Assembly (NCBI RefSeq): GCF_009807035.1
Contig: NZ_WUBI01000001.1
Location: 2,976,001-3,040,000 of the forward strand
DNA length: 64,000 bases
Origin: Paenibacillus dendrobii
Lineage (GTDB): Bacteria > Bacillota > Bacilli > Paenibacillales > Paenibacillaceae
Direction of reading: 5' to 3'
Part shown: positions 28,824-36,952 of the stretch, one piece after another
Layout: every line of letters starts with the position of its first letter
How positions within the stretch are numbered: position 1 is the first letter of the stretch
Notes under the pieces: generated by a model
What the model was told of the DNA's origin: nothing
Database searches by the model: none
Seen by the model: the letters and a program-made list of their open reading frames with translations, nothing else
Translations under genes and position numbers: made by a program

Positions 28824-29970
28824 TTACGCTCACCGTCCCCAGCACCGCCACTTGACCGGACCCGATTTCGATATTTTGCTGCGCATCATTCCCGTTAATG
28901 GTCAAATTCGAGTAGTCCACGATAATCGGGATGTCGAGAAGAACGGCAGCAATCCGCGTATAACGCACCAAAGGGTCTTTCCGGTTAAAGGCAATTTGCT
29001 GCAAATACGTTTGAACCCCATCGCCAATGAGCTTCCGGATTTCATCGAGCGTCGAAGGCCTCTCCTGCGTACGTTGTACCTTAACGGAAATATCGATTTT
29101 CACTTCCTCCGCAGGCAAAATGGTAACCACCGGCCCCGCCGGTGCCAGCCCTTCTCCCTGCCCGTCCTGTGTCGGATCGATATGCAGCTGTACGGCTTTC
29201 ACGATTTCAGTGCTTGCTGCCCGTTTATCCGTATCCAAAAGATACAGCGCAACCGTCCCAGGGCCCTTCCATAAAGGAACGACCTCCACGCCTCCGACGC
29301 CGGCGATTTCATTCGCCCACTGGATATACTGCGCCTTGTTGCCGCTCGTCCCTTGGCTGCGGACCTTCGCATAGAATCGCTCTAACAGCGACTGGTCCGA
29401 CTCTGTATCCGCCCCGCTTCTCGTTGGTTCGGGATTCGTGACAGATGAAATGCCGCTAACCGATGAATTCATGACCTGTATGACGCGAGCGGGCACGTTA
29501 CCATTTTTCCCTGCCGTGACCGCGCGGATCGCCGCTTCAGCGGTTCCGAATTCGTCTAGGACAACGGCTGATGTCGTGACGTACTCCACTGAAAGCTCCC
29601 CGGATACGTCATCAGCGGGCGTTGCTACAAACGTGCCAACGGGCACTTTCGTACCCGGCTTCCCCGTAAAAAGAACGCTACCCGAAGAAGCAACGGCCTC
29701 CCGTCGCGTAATCCCATGCTCTGCTGTCCGTAAATCCAGTTCAGCGGAGCGGAATTGGTCATTATCGCTTGCTGCCGTGCTGGCAAATCCCCGTCTCAGC
29801 AGCTCCTGCGCCCAAAGCGCCGCCTCGGACAGCATGAAAGCCACCGGAGCCTGCGCATCCCAAATAAAAGAACCTTCCGACTTGTCGATATCCGAAGGCA
29901 CTTTCTCCAGCATGCGGTTCAATATTTCTTCTTCCGTCTGTTCCTGCAAATATTGCGGCAAGTCTGCCAT
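28816..29970 (-). CDS. xkdT: Baseplate J/gp47-like wedge protein (XkdT)
   Basis: 384 residues. The typical start is YLQEQTEEEILNRMLEKVPSDIDKSEGSFIWDAQAPVAFML, quoted here in parts: the EGSFIWD segment is the family hallmark. Later VTAGKNGNVPARVIQVMNS and TLDEIRKLIGDG also match. In contractile tails this protein builds the wedge arms around the hub. The stop/start junctions with both neighbours overlap or abut, so it is translated within a tight operon. Confidence 0.92.
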   Translation of the reverse strand: MADLPQYLQEQTEEEILNRMLEKVPSDIDKSEGSFIWDAQAPVAFMLSEAALWAQELLRRGFASTAASDNDQFRSAELDLRTAEHGITRREAVASSGSVLFTGKPGTKVPVGTFVATPADDVSGELSVEYVTTSAVVLDEFGTAEAAIRAVTAGKNGNVPARVIQVMNSSVSGISSVTNPEPTRSGADTESDQSLLERFYAKVRSQGTSGNKAQYIQWANEIAGVGGVEVVPLWKGPGTVALYLLDTDKRAASTEIVKAVQLHIDPTQDGQGEGLAPAGPVVTILPAEEVKIDISVKVQRTQERPSTLDEIRKLIGDGVQTYLQQIAFNRKDPLVRYTRIAAVLLDIPIIVDYSNLTINGNDAQQNIEIGSGQVAVLGTVSVSE

Positions 29971-30425
29971 TAGATCACCACGCTTTCGATTGTTTCCATT
30001 TCATCATGGATGTTCGTAATACGGCAGCTGAAGCGACAAGCTTCCCCTTTCCAGTCAAAAGCGAACTGATCCACGCTCTGTGTCCTGGCATCTGCGAGCA
30101 GCGTTTCCGTCACCATCCGCTGGATCTCGCTTTCCTGAAGCGAACGGCTGCCTCTGCCAATCAGATCTTCCAGTTCGCTTCCGTAATCGCGAGAGTAAAT
30201 CACGTAGCGATAACGCGGCGTACGAATGGCTTTTTCGCACCAAATGACCCAAGCCTCCTTATCATCGGCCACCGTCATTTGGCGTGTCGGCGACATGATA
30301 AATTCACCCGCGTCAAAATCAAATCTCCAGCTGCGGCCAAAAACGGCTTCGGTTTGTTCCAGCAGCCCCGGTTCGGTCACGTCTGTCCAAACCATGTCCT
30401 CCGTTTCCGGAAACAGGTTAGCCAT
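29970..30425 (-). CDS. xkdS: Baseplate protein XkdS-like (DUF2634)
   Basis: 151 residues from the ATG at 30425; a GTG two codons upstream is also possible, with AAGGTGG before both. The family features are FDFDAGEFIMSPT, VWCEKAIRTPRYRYVIYSRDYGSELEDLIG and the gp25-like end. It is probably the gp25-type wedge/sheath initiator partner of XkdT. It overlaps the XkdR-like gene by eight bases. Confidence 0.87.
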   Translation of the reverse strand: MANLFPETEDMVWTDVTEPGLLEQTEAVFGRSWRFDFDAGEFIMSPTRQMTVADDKEAWVIWCEKAIRTPRYRYVIYSRDYGSELEDLIGRGSRSLQESEIQRMVTETLLADARTQSVDQFAFDWKGEACRFSCRITNIHDEMETIESVVI

Positions 30426-30819
30426 GCCCACTCACCACCTTGCATATCACGACCGCGTCATTGCCTCCGTTAACGCGTAAGACAAGCACCCGGTCACCTG
30501 GTTGTAGTACAAGCTTCAAACTGACATCCTTCACTTCGTTCTTGTCAAAATAAAAAGAAGTATCCATCTGCTTATGATCCCAATCCGGCTGCTCGACCTG
30601 GGCAGTCGTGCCTGACATCATAAATCGCGGCACCGAAAAAAGCCCCGGCAGCTCGGCAACCATGTAATCCTGAAGTTCATGCTTGAAATCATCCAGCTTC
30701 AGTCCGGTCCCGGTCATCGTCCCAAGTACCGCACCAGCACCTCCGAGCGCCAGTTTCGCATGTTTTCCTACAGAGGAGTAAAGCGCAGACGCCAGCTGGC
30801 CGTAAGGATCTTTATTCAA
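30418..30819 (-). CDS. xkdR: XkdR-like protein (DUF2577)
   Basis: 133 residues. FYFDKNEVKDVSLKLVLQPGDRVLVLRVNGG is the recognisable C-terminal part (quoted in family terms: LQPGDRVLVLRVNGG). An N-terminal helix is followed by a Gly-rich segment. The small beta domain resembles spike/OB-fold proteins of the baseplate hub, so it may cap the central spike. It overlaps both neighbours, with order XkdQ, XkdR, XkdS. Confidence 0.82.
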   Translation of the reverse strand: MNKDPYGQLASALYSSVGKHAKLALGGAGAVLGTMTGTGLKLDDFKHELQDYMVAELPGLFSVPRFMMSGTTAQVEQPDWDHKQMDTSFYFDKNEVKDVSLKLVLQPGDRVLVLRVNGGNDAVVICKVVSGHG

Positions 30820-31789
30820 GGTAAAACCTCCTTTTCACATCATCGTATGTGCCTAGCTCCAGCGACATATTCCCCGGGCTTCCCAGCTCACGGCTGACCG
30901 AAATCACCAGCAGCTTCATCCCGCCCAGCATAACGGCATCCCCGGCACGGATCGTATTGATGTCCGGTGCATTCAGAGAAATGGTCTGCGAAATCCCGCG
31001 CAGCTTGCTTTTCGCCAGTTCCTTGGCGGCTGCATTTGATTTCACTTCGTCATCCTGGATAATGGCCTGCAGCTGGCCGTACTTGTCGATGTCTTTCTCG
31101 GTGATCGCCATCACTTTGGAGGGAATCTCCTGCCCGAACTCGCTTGCTGTGGTAGCCAGCACCTTCACTTTGGTTGCGGCTCCTTCCAGCGTGCGGGACT
31201 GCGTCGTATCTGTGACATATTCCAGAATATACACGTCTTTGTTCGTTCCGAGCTCGTACAATTCGAGGCCGGATGAGACCATGCGGGGATGATACAGCTT
31301 CCCGCCTGCCTTGGCCGTTTCCCTGAGGTCTGCGAACATACTGGCATAGATGGACTGCGTCCGGTACACCGAACGCCCCAGCTCCTTGCCCGTATCCGGC
31401 AACTTAGCGATTTTCAGATTCCAGTCGGCTGCGTATTTCTTGAAACGCTGCGTCGCCGTCTGTTTGGCCGGAAACAAATATTCATCCTCGGACTTATCCA
31501 AATAAATCGTCCTGTCATAGATTGTCAGCGCCATTTTTTTATTACCGTTATTGGAGCTCTCCACTTCCCAGACGACAGCCGGATTCAGAAGCGGCACATA
31601 GTCCTTTTTACCATACGGAATTCCGCTGATCCGGATGCTCATGCCTGGGCTGATCGCCGGCATATCCGGCGTCACGATCAGGTTCACCGTACCTTGGTAA
31701 GCGACCTGCTCCAGGGAATCCCGGAGATTGATTGCTTCGACCAAAGGTGATAAATCATACTTATCCTGCAAAATCACTTTATAGCTCAT
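30812..31789 (-). CDS. xkdQ: Tail hub protein XkdQ-like (late control D / gp27 type)
   Basis: 325 residues from the ATG at 31789, which overlaps the stop of the LysM gene. The open frame extends 28 codons into that gene without meaning. Features include LSPLVEAINLRDSLEQVAYQ, EYLFPAKQTATQRFKKYAADW and AKSKLRGISQTISLNAPD, as in XkdQ/YqbQ hub proteins. The hub sits under the tube and carries the spike. Start choice is by overlap and by the family N-terminus. Confidence 0.88.
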   Translation of the reverse strand: MSYKVILQDKYDLSPLVEAINLRDSLEQVAYQGTVNLIVTPDMPAISPGMSIRISGIPYGKKDYVPLLNPAVVWEVESSNNGNKKMALTIYDRTIYLDKSEDEYLFPAKQTATQRFKKYAADWNLKIAKLPDTGKELGRSVYRTQSIYASMFADLRETAKAGGKLYHPRMVSSGLELYELGTNKDVYILEYVTDTTQSRTLEGAATKVKVLATTASEFGQEIPSKVMAITEKDIDKYGQLQAIIQDDEVKSNAAAKELAKSKLRGISQTISLNAPDINTIRAGDAVMLGGMKLLVISVSRELGSPGNMSLELGTYDDVKRRFYLE

Positions 31790-32466
31790 GGCATCACCAG
31801 TTTCTGTCCGGGTTTGATCGTGTTTGGATTGCTGCCAATCGTTTTTTTGTTTAGCTGATAGATTTTCTGCCAATCTGAGCTGTTTCCGAGCTCCAGCTTG
31901 GCGATTTTAGATAAGGAATCTCCGGCTTTGACCGTGTAGCTCTTGCTCTTGGGCTTCATATCGACACGGGGTTTCTTGTTCACCAATGCTGCGGTTTTAC
32001 CGCTGCTGCTTGCCGTTTTGGCCGCTTTCAATTCCCTCCATGTGCGAAGCGTGATCTCAAAGTAGACATCCCCCGGCTCTCCCCCGCGGAATGTGGATTG
32101 ATGCGATGCAATAATCACGGGCACGTTCACGGATGTATTCGAGATCGTAAACTGCAGTGGCGTTTTTTGGGCCAAAAAACGGTTAATCGTATTCATCGCA
32201 ACCTGAGGATCGTGAAAATCTGCCGTCGGTACAGAGCAAATCGCCCCATCATGAACCTTTGGAAAAAAAGAGGCGAAGGAAATTTCCTTCACCTTGTCCC
32301 CCTGCGGAAAATCGAATTCCCCGTAGGATAAAATATTTACCGTATCAAAACCTTTTTGCCGGGAGATCGTGACTTCCTCCGGATTCACCGGAAAAATGAA
32401 TTCCTCCTGGCCGCTTTTCAGCCTAAATTGCATATCTTTCAAATTAACCATGTCTTGTATCGCCAT
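31786..32466 (-). CDS. xkdP: LysM-containing tail hub-adaptor protein (XkdP-like)
   Basis: 226 residues, ATG after GGGAGG. The N-terminal 150 residues contain FIFPVNPEEVTISRQKGFDTV and FISFASFFPKVHDG-type segments seen in XkdP. The C-terminal 50 residues form one LysM domain (YTVKAGDSLSKIAKLELG ... IKPGQKLVMP). LysM in tail proteins is thought to bind glycan or join hub parts. It follows the tape measure gene at 68 bases. Confidence 0.9.
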   Translation of the reverse strand: MAIQDMVNLKDMQFRLKSGQEEFIFPVNPEEVTISRQKGFDTVNILSYGEFDFPQGDKVKEISFASFFPKVHDGAICSVPTADFHDPQVAMNTINRFLAQKTPLQFTISNTSVNVPVIIASHQSTFRGGEPGDVYFEITLRTWRELKAAKTASSSGKTAALVNKKPRVDMKPKSKSYTVKAGDSLSKIAKLELGNSSDWQKIYQLNKKTIGSNPNTIKPGQKLVMP

Positions 32467-32534
32467 GTTTTCCTCCCTTCCGGCAAAAAAAGCGCCTCTT
32501 CTTTCCATAGCCGACATTCACCGCAGTCATGCCA

Positions 32535-34148
32535 TTAAATATACGCTCTAGTTGGCGGCTTTTGATTTTGCGTCGCTTTTTGGAATTCGGATCTGAGGCG
32601 CTGCCCAATTTGCTGGATCAGCCCTTCCACATCCACCGGATACTCTTCGTGAACCGTGACTTGAACCGCCCCGGGCGGAAGATTGAACTGGTTAGTCGTT
32701 TCCGTTTTGAAATCCCGCAAAAATCCGGAAAGGGCGGTCATTTGCTCAGAAGAGATTTGGACGATCTGTGATGCGGCTTTAACACCCGGCGCAACCGGAC
32801 CAGGAAATGCTGCTGCTTGTAGGCGCGGACTCGGATCTGTGTAAATGGCTGCGTTAGGTGATAATGGTCTAGTAACTGTTGGCGGTCCAATAAATGCTTG
32901 CGGTTTACTAGGCTTGTCCGGATCAGTCATGATCGCGGGTTTCTTGGAGATGTCGTCTTTGGACTTATCCTTTTTATCAGTGAAGGTTTTCGAGAACCAA
33001 CCCGTCATGGAAGAAAATGACTCCTTGATTCTAGGTCCATAATCTGCAATCATACCGCCTACTTTTCCGCCAACAAAGTCTCCTACTGTTCCCCCCAGTG
33101 CAGAACCAATTGCCGTACCTACAACGGGAATTGGTATTAACGTCCCTACTGTTCCCCCTAGTACAGAACCTATAGCTCCTCCAACAGCCGAACCGATCGC
33201 TTGGGTTTGTTCTTTGCCAGGTTTAGATTTAATGATCGAAACTACATCCGCGGCATATCCTAATGGACCCAAGAGTTTTTTTGATCCACCTTTGAGCACC
33301 TTACCAGCTATGCTTCCTAGATCACTTCCACCTACTCCAGTGGTTATTGAGCTTATAGCGGAAGATATTTGGGAGCCAGACGTCATTCCTTTTTTAATAA
33401 CTCCCTGGATATTGTTTAGGAGTCCTTGGCCTCCCCCCATAATTCCCTCACCAGCAGAACCTATAGTCTCTAATAAACCTCCGCTAGCCTTTCCAACTTG
33501 GAGGGTCTTCCCAGAATACTTTACGGTAGCATCCTTAAATCTTTCCCACTTTGTGGTCCCGACTACAGGAGGTACAGGTAAATCTATAACCTTTTTTAGA
33601 GCTTTAAACTTCTTCGGTATATCCCCAGCATTTTTAAGACCACTGCCAAAAGACTTTAGACTTGAAAATGAACTTTTTATTGTATCCCATGCTGATTTTG
33701 GTTTTTCCTCTTTAACTCCACCAAGACTCAAACCACTCAAGGACTGGCTCAATACATAAATAGAGTTTGTATTAAGTTCGAGAGCTTGTATTATAGATGA
33801 AAAATCCACTGAAATTACAGGTATCGGCGGAGTCTTTACATCCTTTCTCCTTTCAGAAGCCTTCCCCTTAACAGCAACCTTCTCCTGCTCAACCTTCAAC
33901 TTCACCGTCCCCGACGCATCAATAATCTGCGACTTCACCCGGTTTATTTTCCCAAGAATCCGGTCCAATCCTTTCGAAGCCCGGTCTCTCAATACAATCT
34001 CGGGGGCCATGCGGGTTCGGCCGATGCGCATTACGCGGCCCTGGATACGCTCAAAGTACCGCTCCATCGCGCGGAGTTCACGATTGGCCTTGATAACGTT
34101 TTTCGGGTCGATGACCAAGTTCATGCGGTAATTCAGCGTTTGTGCCAT
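32535..34148 (-). CDS. Short tail tape measure protein
   Basis: 537 residues, ATG after GGAGGTG. The N-terminus is a long basic helix (RELRAMERYFERIQGRVMRIGR). The centre has glycine-zipper hydrophobic stretches (GSAVGGAIGSVLGGTVGTL, IGSALGGTVGDFVGGKVGG), and a Pro-rich C-terminal region follows. Position between chaperone and LysM protein is that of the tape measure. It is less than half the length of B. subtilis XkdO. At the known rule of about 0.15 nm per residue it would set a tail near 80 nm. The middle is more AT-rich than its neighbours. Confidence 0.82.
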   Translation of the reverse strand: MAQTLNYRMNLVIDPKNVIKANRELRAMERYFERIQGRVMRIGRTRMAPEIVLRDRASKGLDRILGKINRVKSQIIDASGTVKLKVEQEKVAVKGKASERRKDVKTPPIPVISVDFSSIIQALELNTNSIYVLSQSLSGLSLGGVKEEKPKSAWDTIKSSFSSLKSFGSGLKNAGDIPKKFKALKKVIDLPVPPVVGTTKWERFKDATVKYSGKTLQVGKASGGLLETIGSAGEGIMGGGQGLLNNIQGVIKKGMTSGSQISSAISSITTGVGGSDLGSIAGKVLKGGSKKLLGPLGYAADVVSIIKSKPGKEQTQAIGSAVGGAIGSVLGGTVGTLIPIPVVGTAIGSALGGTVGDFVGGKVGGMIADYGPRIKESFSSMTGWFSKTFTDKKDKSKDDISKKPAIMTDPDKPSKPQAFIGPPTVTRPLSPNAAIYTDPSPRLQAAAFPGPVAPGVKAASQIVQISSEQMTALSGFLRDFKTETTNQFNLPPGAVQVTVHEEYPVDVEGLIQQIGQRLRSEFQKATQNQKPPTRAYI

Positions 34149-34172
34149 ATGTGGTACACCTCCTTCCATGTA

Positions 34173-34334
34173 TTAATTTTGGGCAGCCATGCGGTCCATC
34201 TCATTCTCTGCAAAAGCAAGCAGAAGCAGTCGCTCCCCGCGCGGCAGCCGCCAGAAATCTCCGGGACGGAGGTGATGCCGCACCCACAGATGGTACAGCA
34301 TCGTCGTCATTCCCCCGGAGTTGATTAGTTTTTT
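34173..34334 (-). CDS. Frameshifted extension of the tail chaperone (GT-type)
   Basis: In the -1 frame relative to the chaperone, translation entering at the A AAA AAC site reads through LINSGGMTTMLYHLW and ends at 34173 as LLLLAFAENEMDRMAAQN. It has an internal ATG at 34310 but no good ribosome site. This reproduces the gpG/gpGT arrangement of phage tails, in which a minority fusion recruits tape measure protein. A stand-alone 45-residue product is the alternative. Confidence 0.7.
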   Translation of the reverse strand, partial: KKLINSGGMTTMLYHLWVRHHLRPGDFWRLPRGERLLLLAFAENEMDRMAAQN

Positions 34335-34759
34335 AAGTCTTCAATCTCAACGCCGAAACCGGATAGCTCCAGCACCTTATCTCCCACGGCATCCAGTTCT
34401 CCGGCCAGCAGCATACGGCGTACCGCCTGCTCTCCGCCGGACAGTTTCATCCGGCTCGTAATGCGGGGATCGCCCCATCCGTTCAGGGACAAGCCTTTCA
34501 CTTCAAGCTTGCCGGTCGCCTCTGCAATCAGCAGCGCGTTAAAGGTCTCGGAATCCACCTTCTCCTCCACGGATCCCTTCACCGTACGGCGAATCATACA
34601 GCGTTCCCGAATGCTGTCCACTTTGCTGGACGTCAGCCCGCGCAGCACGATCTTCATGTCCAGGCGTTTAATGCGGACGGTCTCTTCCGGCAGTTTCTCC
34701 GCAGCTTCAAACAAGCTGTCCAGAATTTGTTCCTCGGTCATATTCTCATTCAAACTCAT
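34325..34759 (-). CDS. Tail assembly chaperone (XkdN-like)
   Basis: 144 residues: ETVRIKRLDMKIVLRGLTSSK, DSETFNALLIAEATGKLEVKG and the C-terminal LAGELDAVGDKVLELSGFGVE. Size, helical content and position between tube and tape measure match the XkdN/gpG-type chaperone. It ends with codons TTA AAA AAC TAA, a slippery site at the stop. It probably protects the tape measure until the tube assembles around it. Confidence 0.85.
   Translation of the reverse strand: MSLNENMTEEQILDSLFEAAEKLPEETVRIKRLDMKIVLRGLTSSKVDSIRERCMIRRTVKGSVEEKVDSETFNALLIAEATGKLEVKGLSLNGWGDPRITSRMKLSGGEQAVRRMLLAGELDAVGDKVLELSGFGVEIEDLKN
34328..34334 (-). other. Programmed -1 ribosomal frameshift site (A AAA AAC)
   Basis: The heptamer A AAA AAC is read in the right phase (AAA AAC in frame zero) directly before the chaperone stop TAA at 34327-34325. 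Slippage gives AAA AAA CTA and enters the downstream frame. This heptamer is among the most efficient bacterial -1 sites known. Confidence 0.75.
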
Positions 34760-34794
34760 GCTTCATGCTCCTTTTAGACAAAATTAATAATCGC

Positions 34795-35202
34795 TTAGTT
34801 TCCGACAATCGGGTCCACCAGTTCGTAACCTTCAAAGGTAAACGTGGTTTCTTCCTGTACCTCTTCGCCTGCCGTCCAGTTGGCAAGCTGAATTTTGTCC
34901 GGCATGCAGTTGATCAGGCGCACACGCTCATGGCCGAAGGATTCCGGATCGTCCAGCTTGGAGATGATATCGAATTTGGTAAAGCCGCGCTGAATCATAT
35001 CGGAGGTCACCTTGTAGCCGCTCATGGTGCCGGTGCCCTTCTTAATGCCATTTTTGTGCACCTTCCAGTCGCTTCCGACCAGGTTCAACTCTCTTTTTTC
35101 CAATTCTACGCTGGCTTCCAGCTTGTTGATATGCGTCTGCCACACCCCGTCGATATAGGCCTGGCCATACGTCCCCAGAATCACTCTTGAAGCATCCAAC
35201 AT
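34795..35202 (-). CDS. xkdM: Tail tube protein (XkdM-like)
   Basis: 135 residues. LDASRVILGTYGQAYIDGVWQ begins a beta-rich protein with EKRELNLVGSDWKVHKNG, KGTGTMSGYKVTSDMIQ and the end ETTFTFEGYELVDPI. This is the XkdM/gp19 tube pattern. It forms the inner tube that is driven into the target when the sheath contracts. It directly follows the sheath gene at 61 bases. Confidence 0.93.
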   Translation of the reverse strand: MLDASRVILGTYGQAYIDGVWQTHINKLEASVELEKRELNLVGSDWKVHKNGIKKGTGTMSGYKVTSDMIQRGFTKFDIISKLDDPESFGHERVRLINCMPDKIQLANWTAGEEVQEETTFTFEGYELVDPIVGN

Positions 35203-35263
35203 TGTTTGTTCCTCCTCATATTTTGAAAATAATTAAGTTCATGAAAAGATAATCTGCTAAGTA

Positions 35264-36730
35264 TTACTGCACGTAAAAGGTTCCGAACAACTGCTCCATC
35301 ACGTCGGTCAGCTTCACGTTCCACTGCAGGAAAACCTGATCCGGTTCCGGTTGACTCACGGCATTATCGCCATAATACGCTGGGTCGAGAATCACGTCAT
35401 AGCCGTTTTGTTCGATCACGCCGCTTAGCGACAGTTGGCCCAAATACTCCTTCACGGCGCCAATCAACGCCAGGCGGCCTTCCTCGGTGTTATTCACCTT
35501 CCCGATGTAAACTTGCTCCGCAGCACGCTGAAGATCGGCGTTGATGGCGTCCATGACGCGGATCGAACGGATTTTCTTCCACGCGTTGTTTTGTCCTTCC
35601 GCAGGGCTGGTCAAGCTGTTGATACCGCGCAGGGCTTTGACTTGACGGCCATCGAAAAAGAGCAGGAATACGCCGTTCTTCACCGCTTCTTCCTGTTCGG
35701 AACGGGTCCAGCGGCGGGTCACGTCTTCAAAAGGCGTCACCGCATACGTCGCCGATTGATTCAGACGCTGACCTGCGATCAGACCAGCCACGTATGCAGC
35801 CGTCTGGGCAGAACTGTAGTTAGTTCCGGCAAGGCGCACCCCTGTACCCACGTTAATAATGCCCTCATGATTCAAGGCAAGCGAGCGGGCCGAAGCCGCC
35901 TTCACCGCATCCTTCGATGTATCCTCGGAAGCCGATCCTCCGAAGACCGCCATGACGCCGCGGCCCTCGCCGCGAAGCCGTTTAATCCAAGCCGCAAAGC
36001 TCTGCAGCAGCGCCATATCGGCAGCATAGTCAAGTGCAAGCATGTCAAACTCTTGACCTTCCGCCGCTTCCTGCATAGCAATGTAATCCGCATTCGCCAG
36101 CTTGCCGTTACCGCTCACGCCGCCCGAAAAGGCTGCGCCGCTGACATCGGCGGGAATGCCGCCTTGACCCAGCACCTTGGCCGTAACCCATACGTTGCCG
36201 CTGTCCTGATTGATCTGCTCCGCGATGGCTTCCGCCGTGCCGTCTTGCCCCTTGTAGGTGCCAAGCAATTTGGCGCCTTCATAGAGACGAAGCTCGCGGG
36301 CTTCCGGTTCGCCTAGCGCCGGCTGTACCGTTACGGTAAAACCATTGCCGCGGCTGCCCGGATATTTGGCATCCAGCTGCAGTACAGCTACCGGTGAAGC
36401 CTCTGCATTTTGGAGCGTGATGCTTGCCGCTGCGGCCGTGTCATCCGCCAATCGGTATGCCATCAGCTTCTTCGGCCCGCCAAGAAGGGCAAGATAAAGA
36501 GCCGGATAAGCGGTCGCCCCATCGAGAGTGTCAACCGAAAACGCCTGCCCAATCGCAGTCTCGCTGCCAATTTCCACAAACTCGCGCACAGGACCCCAGT
36601 TGGCTTTGACCGGCACGACTACCGTCCCGCGGGAGCCTCCTTGAATCGCGGACGCTGCCGCTGCTTTAAAATTCATGTACAATCCCGGCAACACCGGTTT
36701 ATTCGTGTTTTCCCATGTTCCGCCTGCCAT
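35264..36730 (-). CDS. xkdK: Contractile tail sheath protein (XkdK-like)
   Basis: 488 residues. The N-terminus (KPVLPGLYMNFKAAAASAI, GTVVVPVKANWGP) and the conserved C-terminal sheath domain (WTRSEQEEAVKNGVFLLFF, IRSIRVMDAINADLQRAAEQ) match the Myoviridae-type sheath family. Its presence defines the particle as contractile. An inserted beta domain at about 140-220 (YPGSRGNGFTVTVQPALGE) is normal for XkdK. G+C is similar to the host genes, unlike the fibre. Confidence 0.95.
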   Translation of the reverse strand: MAGGTWENTNKPVLPGLYMNFKAAAASAIQGGSRGTVVVPVKANWGPVREFVEIGSETAIGQAFSVDTLDGATAYPALYLALLGGPKKLMAYRLADDTAAAASITLQNAEASPVAVLQLDAKYPGSRGNGFTVTVQPALGEPEARELRLYEGAKLLGTYKGQDGTAEAIAEQINQDSGNVWVTAKVLGQGGIPADVSGAAFSGGVSGNGKLANADYIAMQEAAEGQEFDMLALDYAADMALLQSFAAWIKRLRGEGRGVMAVFGGSASEDTSKDAVKAASARSLALNHEGIINVGTGVRLAGTNYSSAQTAAYVAGLIAGQRLNQSATYAVTPFEDVTRRWTRSEQEEAVKNGVFLLFFDGRQVKALRGINSLTSPAEGQNNAWKKIRSIRVMDAINADLQRAAEQVYIGKVNNTEEGRLALIGAVKEYLGQLSLSGVIEQNGYDVILDPAYYGDNAVSQPEPDQVFLQWNVKLTDVMEQLFGTFYVQ

Positions 36731-36732
36731 AA

Positions 36733-36942
36733 TTAATCCACCTTCGCTTTCATGAATTGTTCAATTTTTTCCTTGGTCTCGGACACCGTGAACTGCTTGT
36801 CCTCCAAGCCGTAAAAGGCACCCGCCATCACTTCCTGTTTGACATCAAACAGGTCCTTGGCGCGGGTCATCAGTTCCGCCAGCGTGTAGCGGGGAGCATT
36901 AGCTACTTTTGCTTCAGTTTTAACCGTCTTTTTCACAGCCAT
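36733..36942 (-). CDS. YqzN/YkzM-domain small tail protein
   Basis: 69 residues. A Lys-rich start is followed by APRYTLAELMTRAKDLFDV and the end FTVSETKEKIEQFMKAKVD. This fits the YqzN/YkzM domain found next to sheath genes in SKIN and PBSX. It is possibly a connector or assembly factor; the role is not established. It is packed two bases before the sheath gene. Confidence 0.7.
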   Translation of the reverse strand: MAVKKTVKTEAKVANAPRYTLAELMTRAKDLFDVKQEVMAGAFYGLEDKQFTVSETKEKIEQFMKAKVD

Positions 36943-36952
36943 TTTTGAACCC

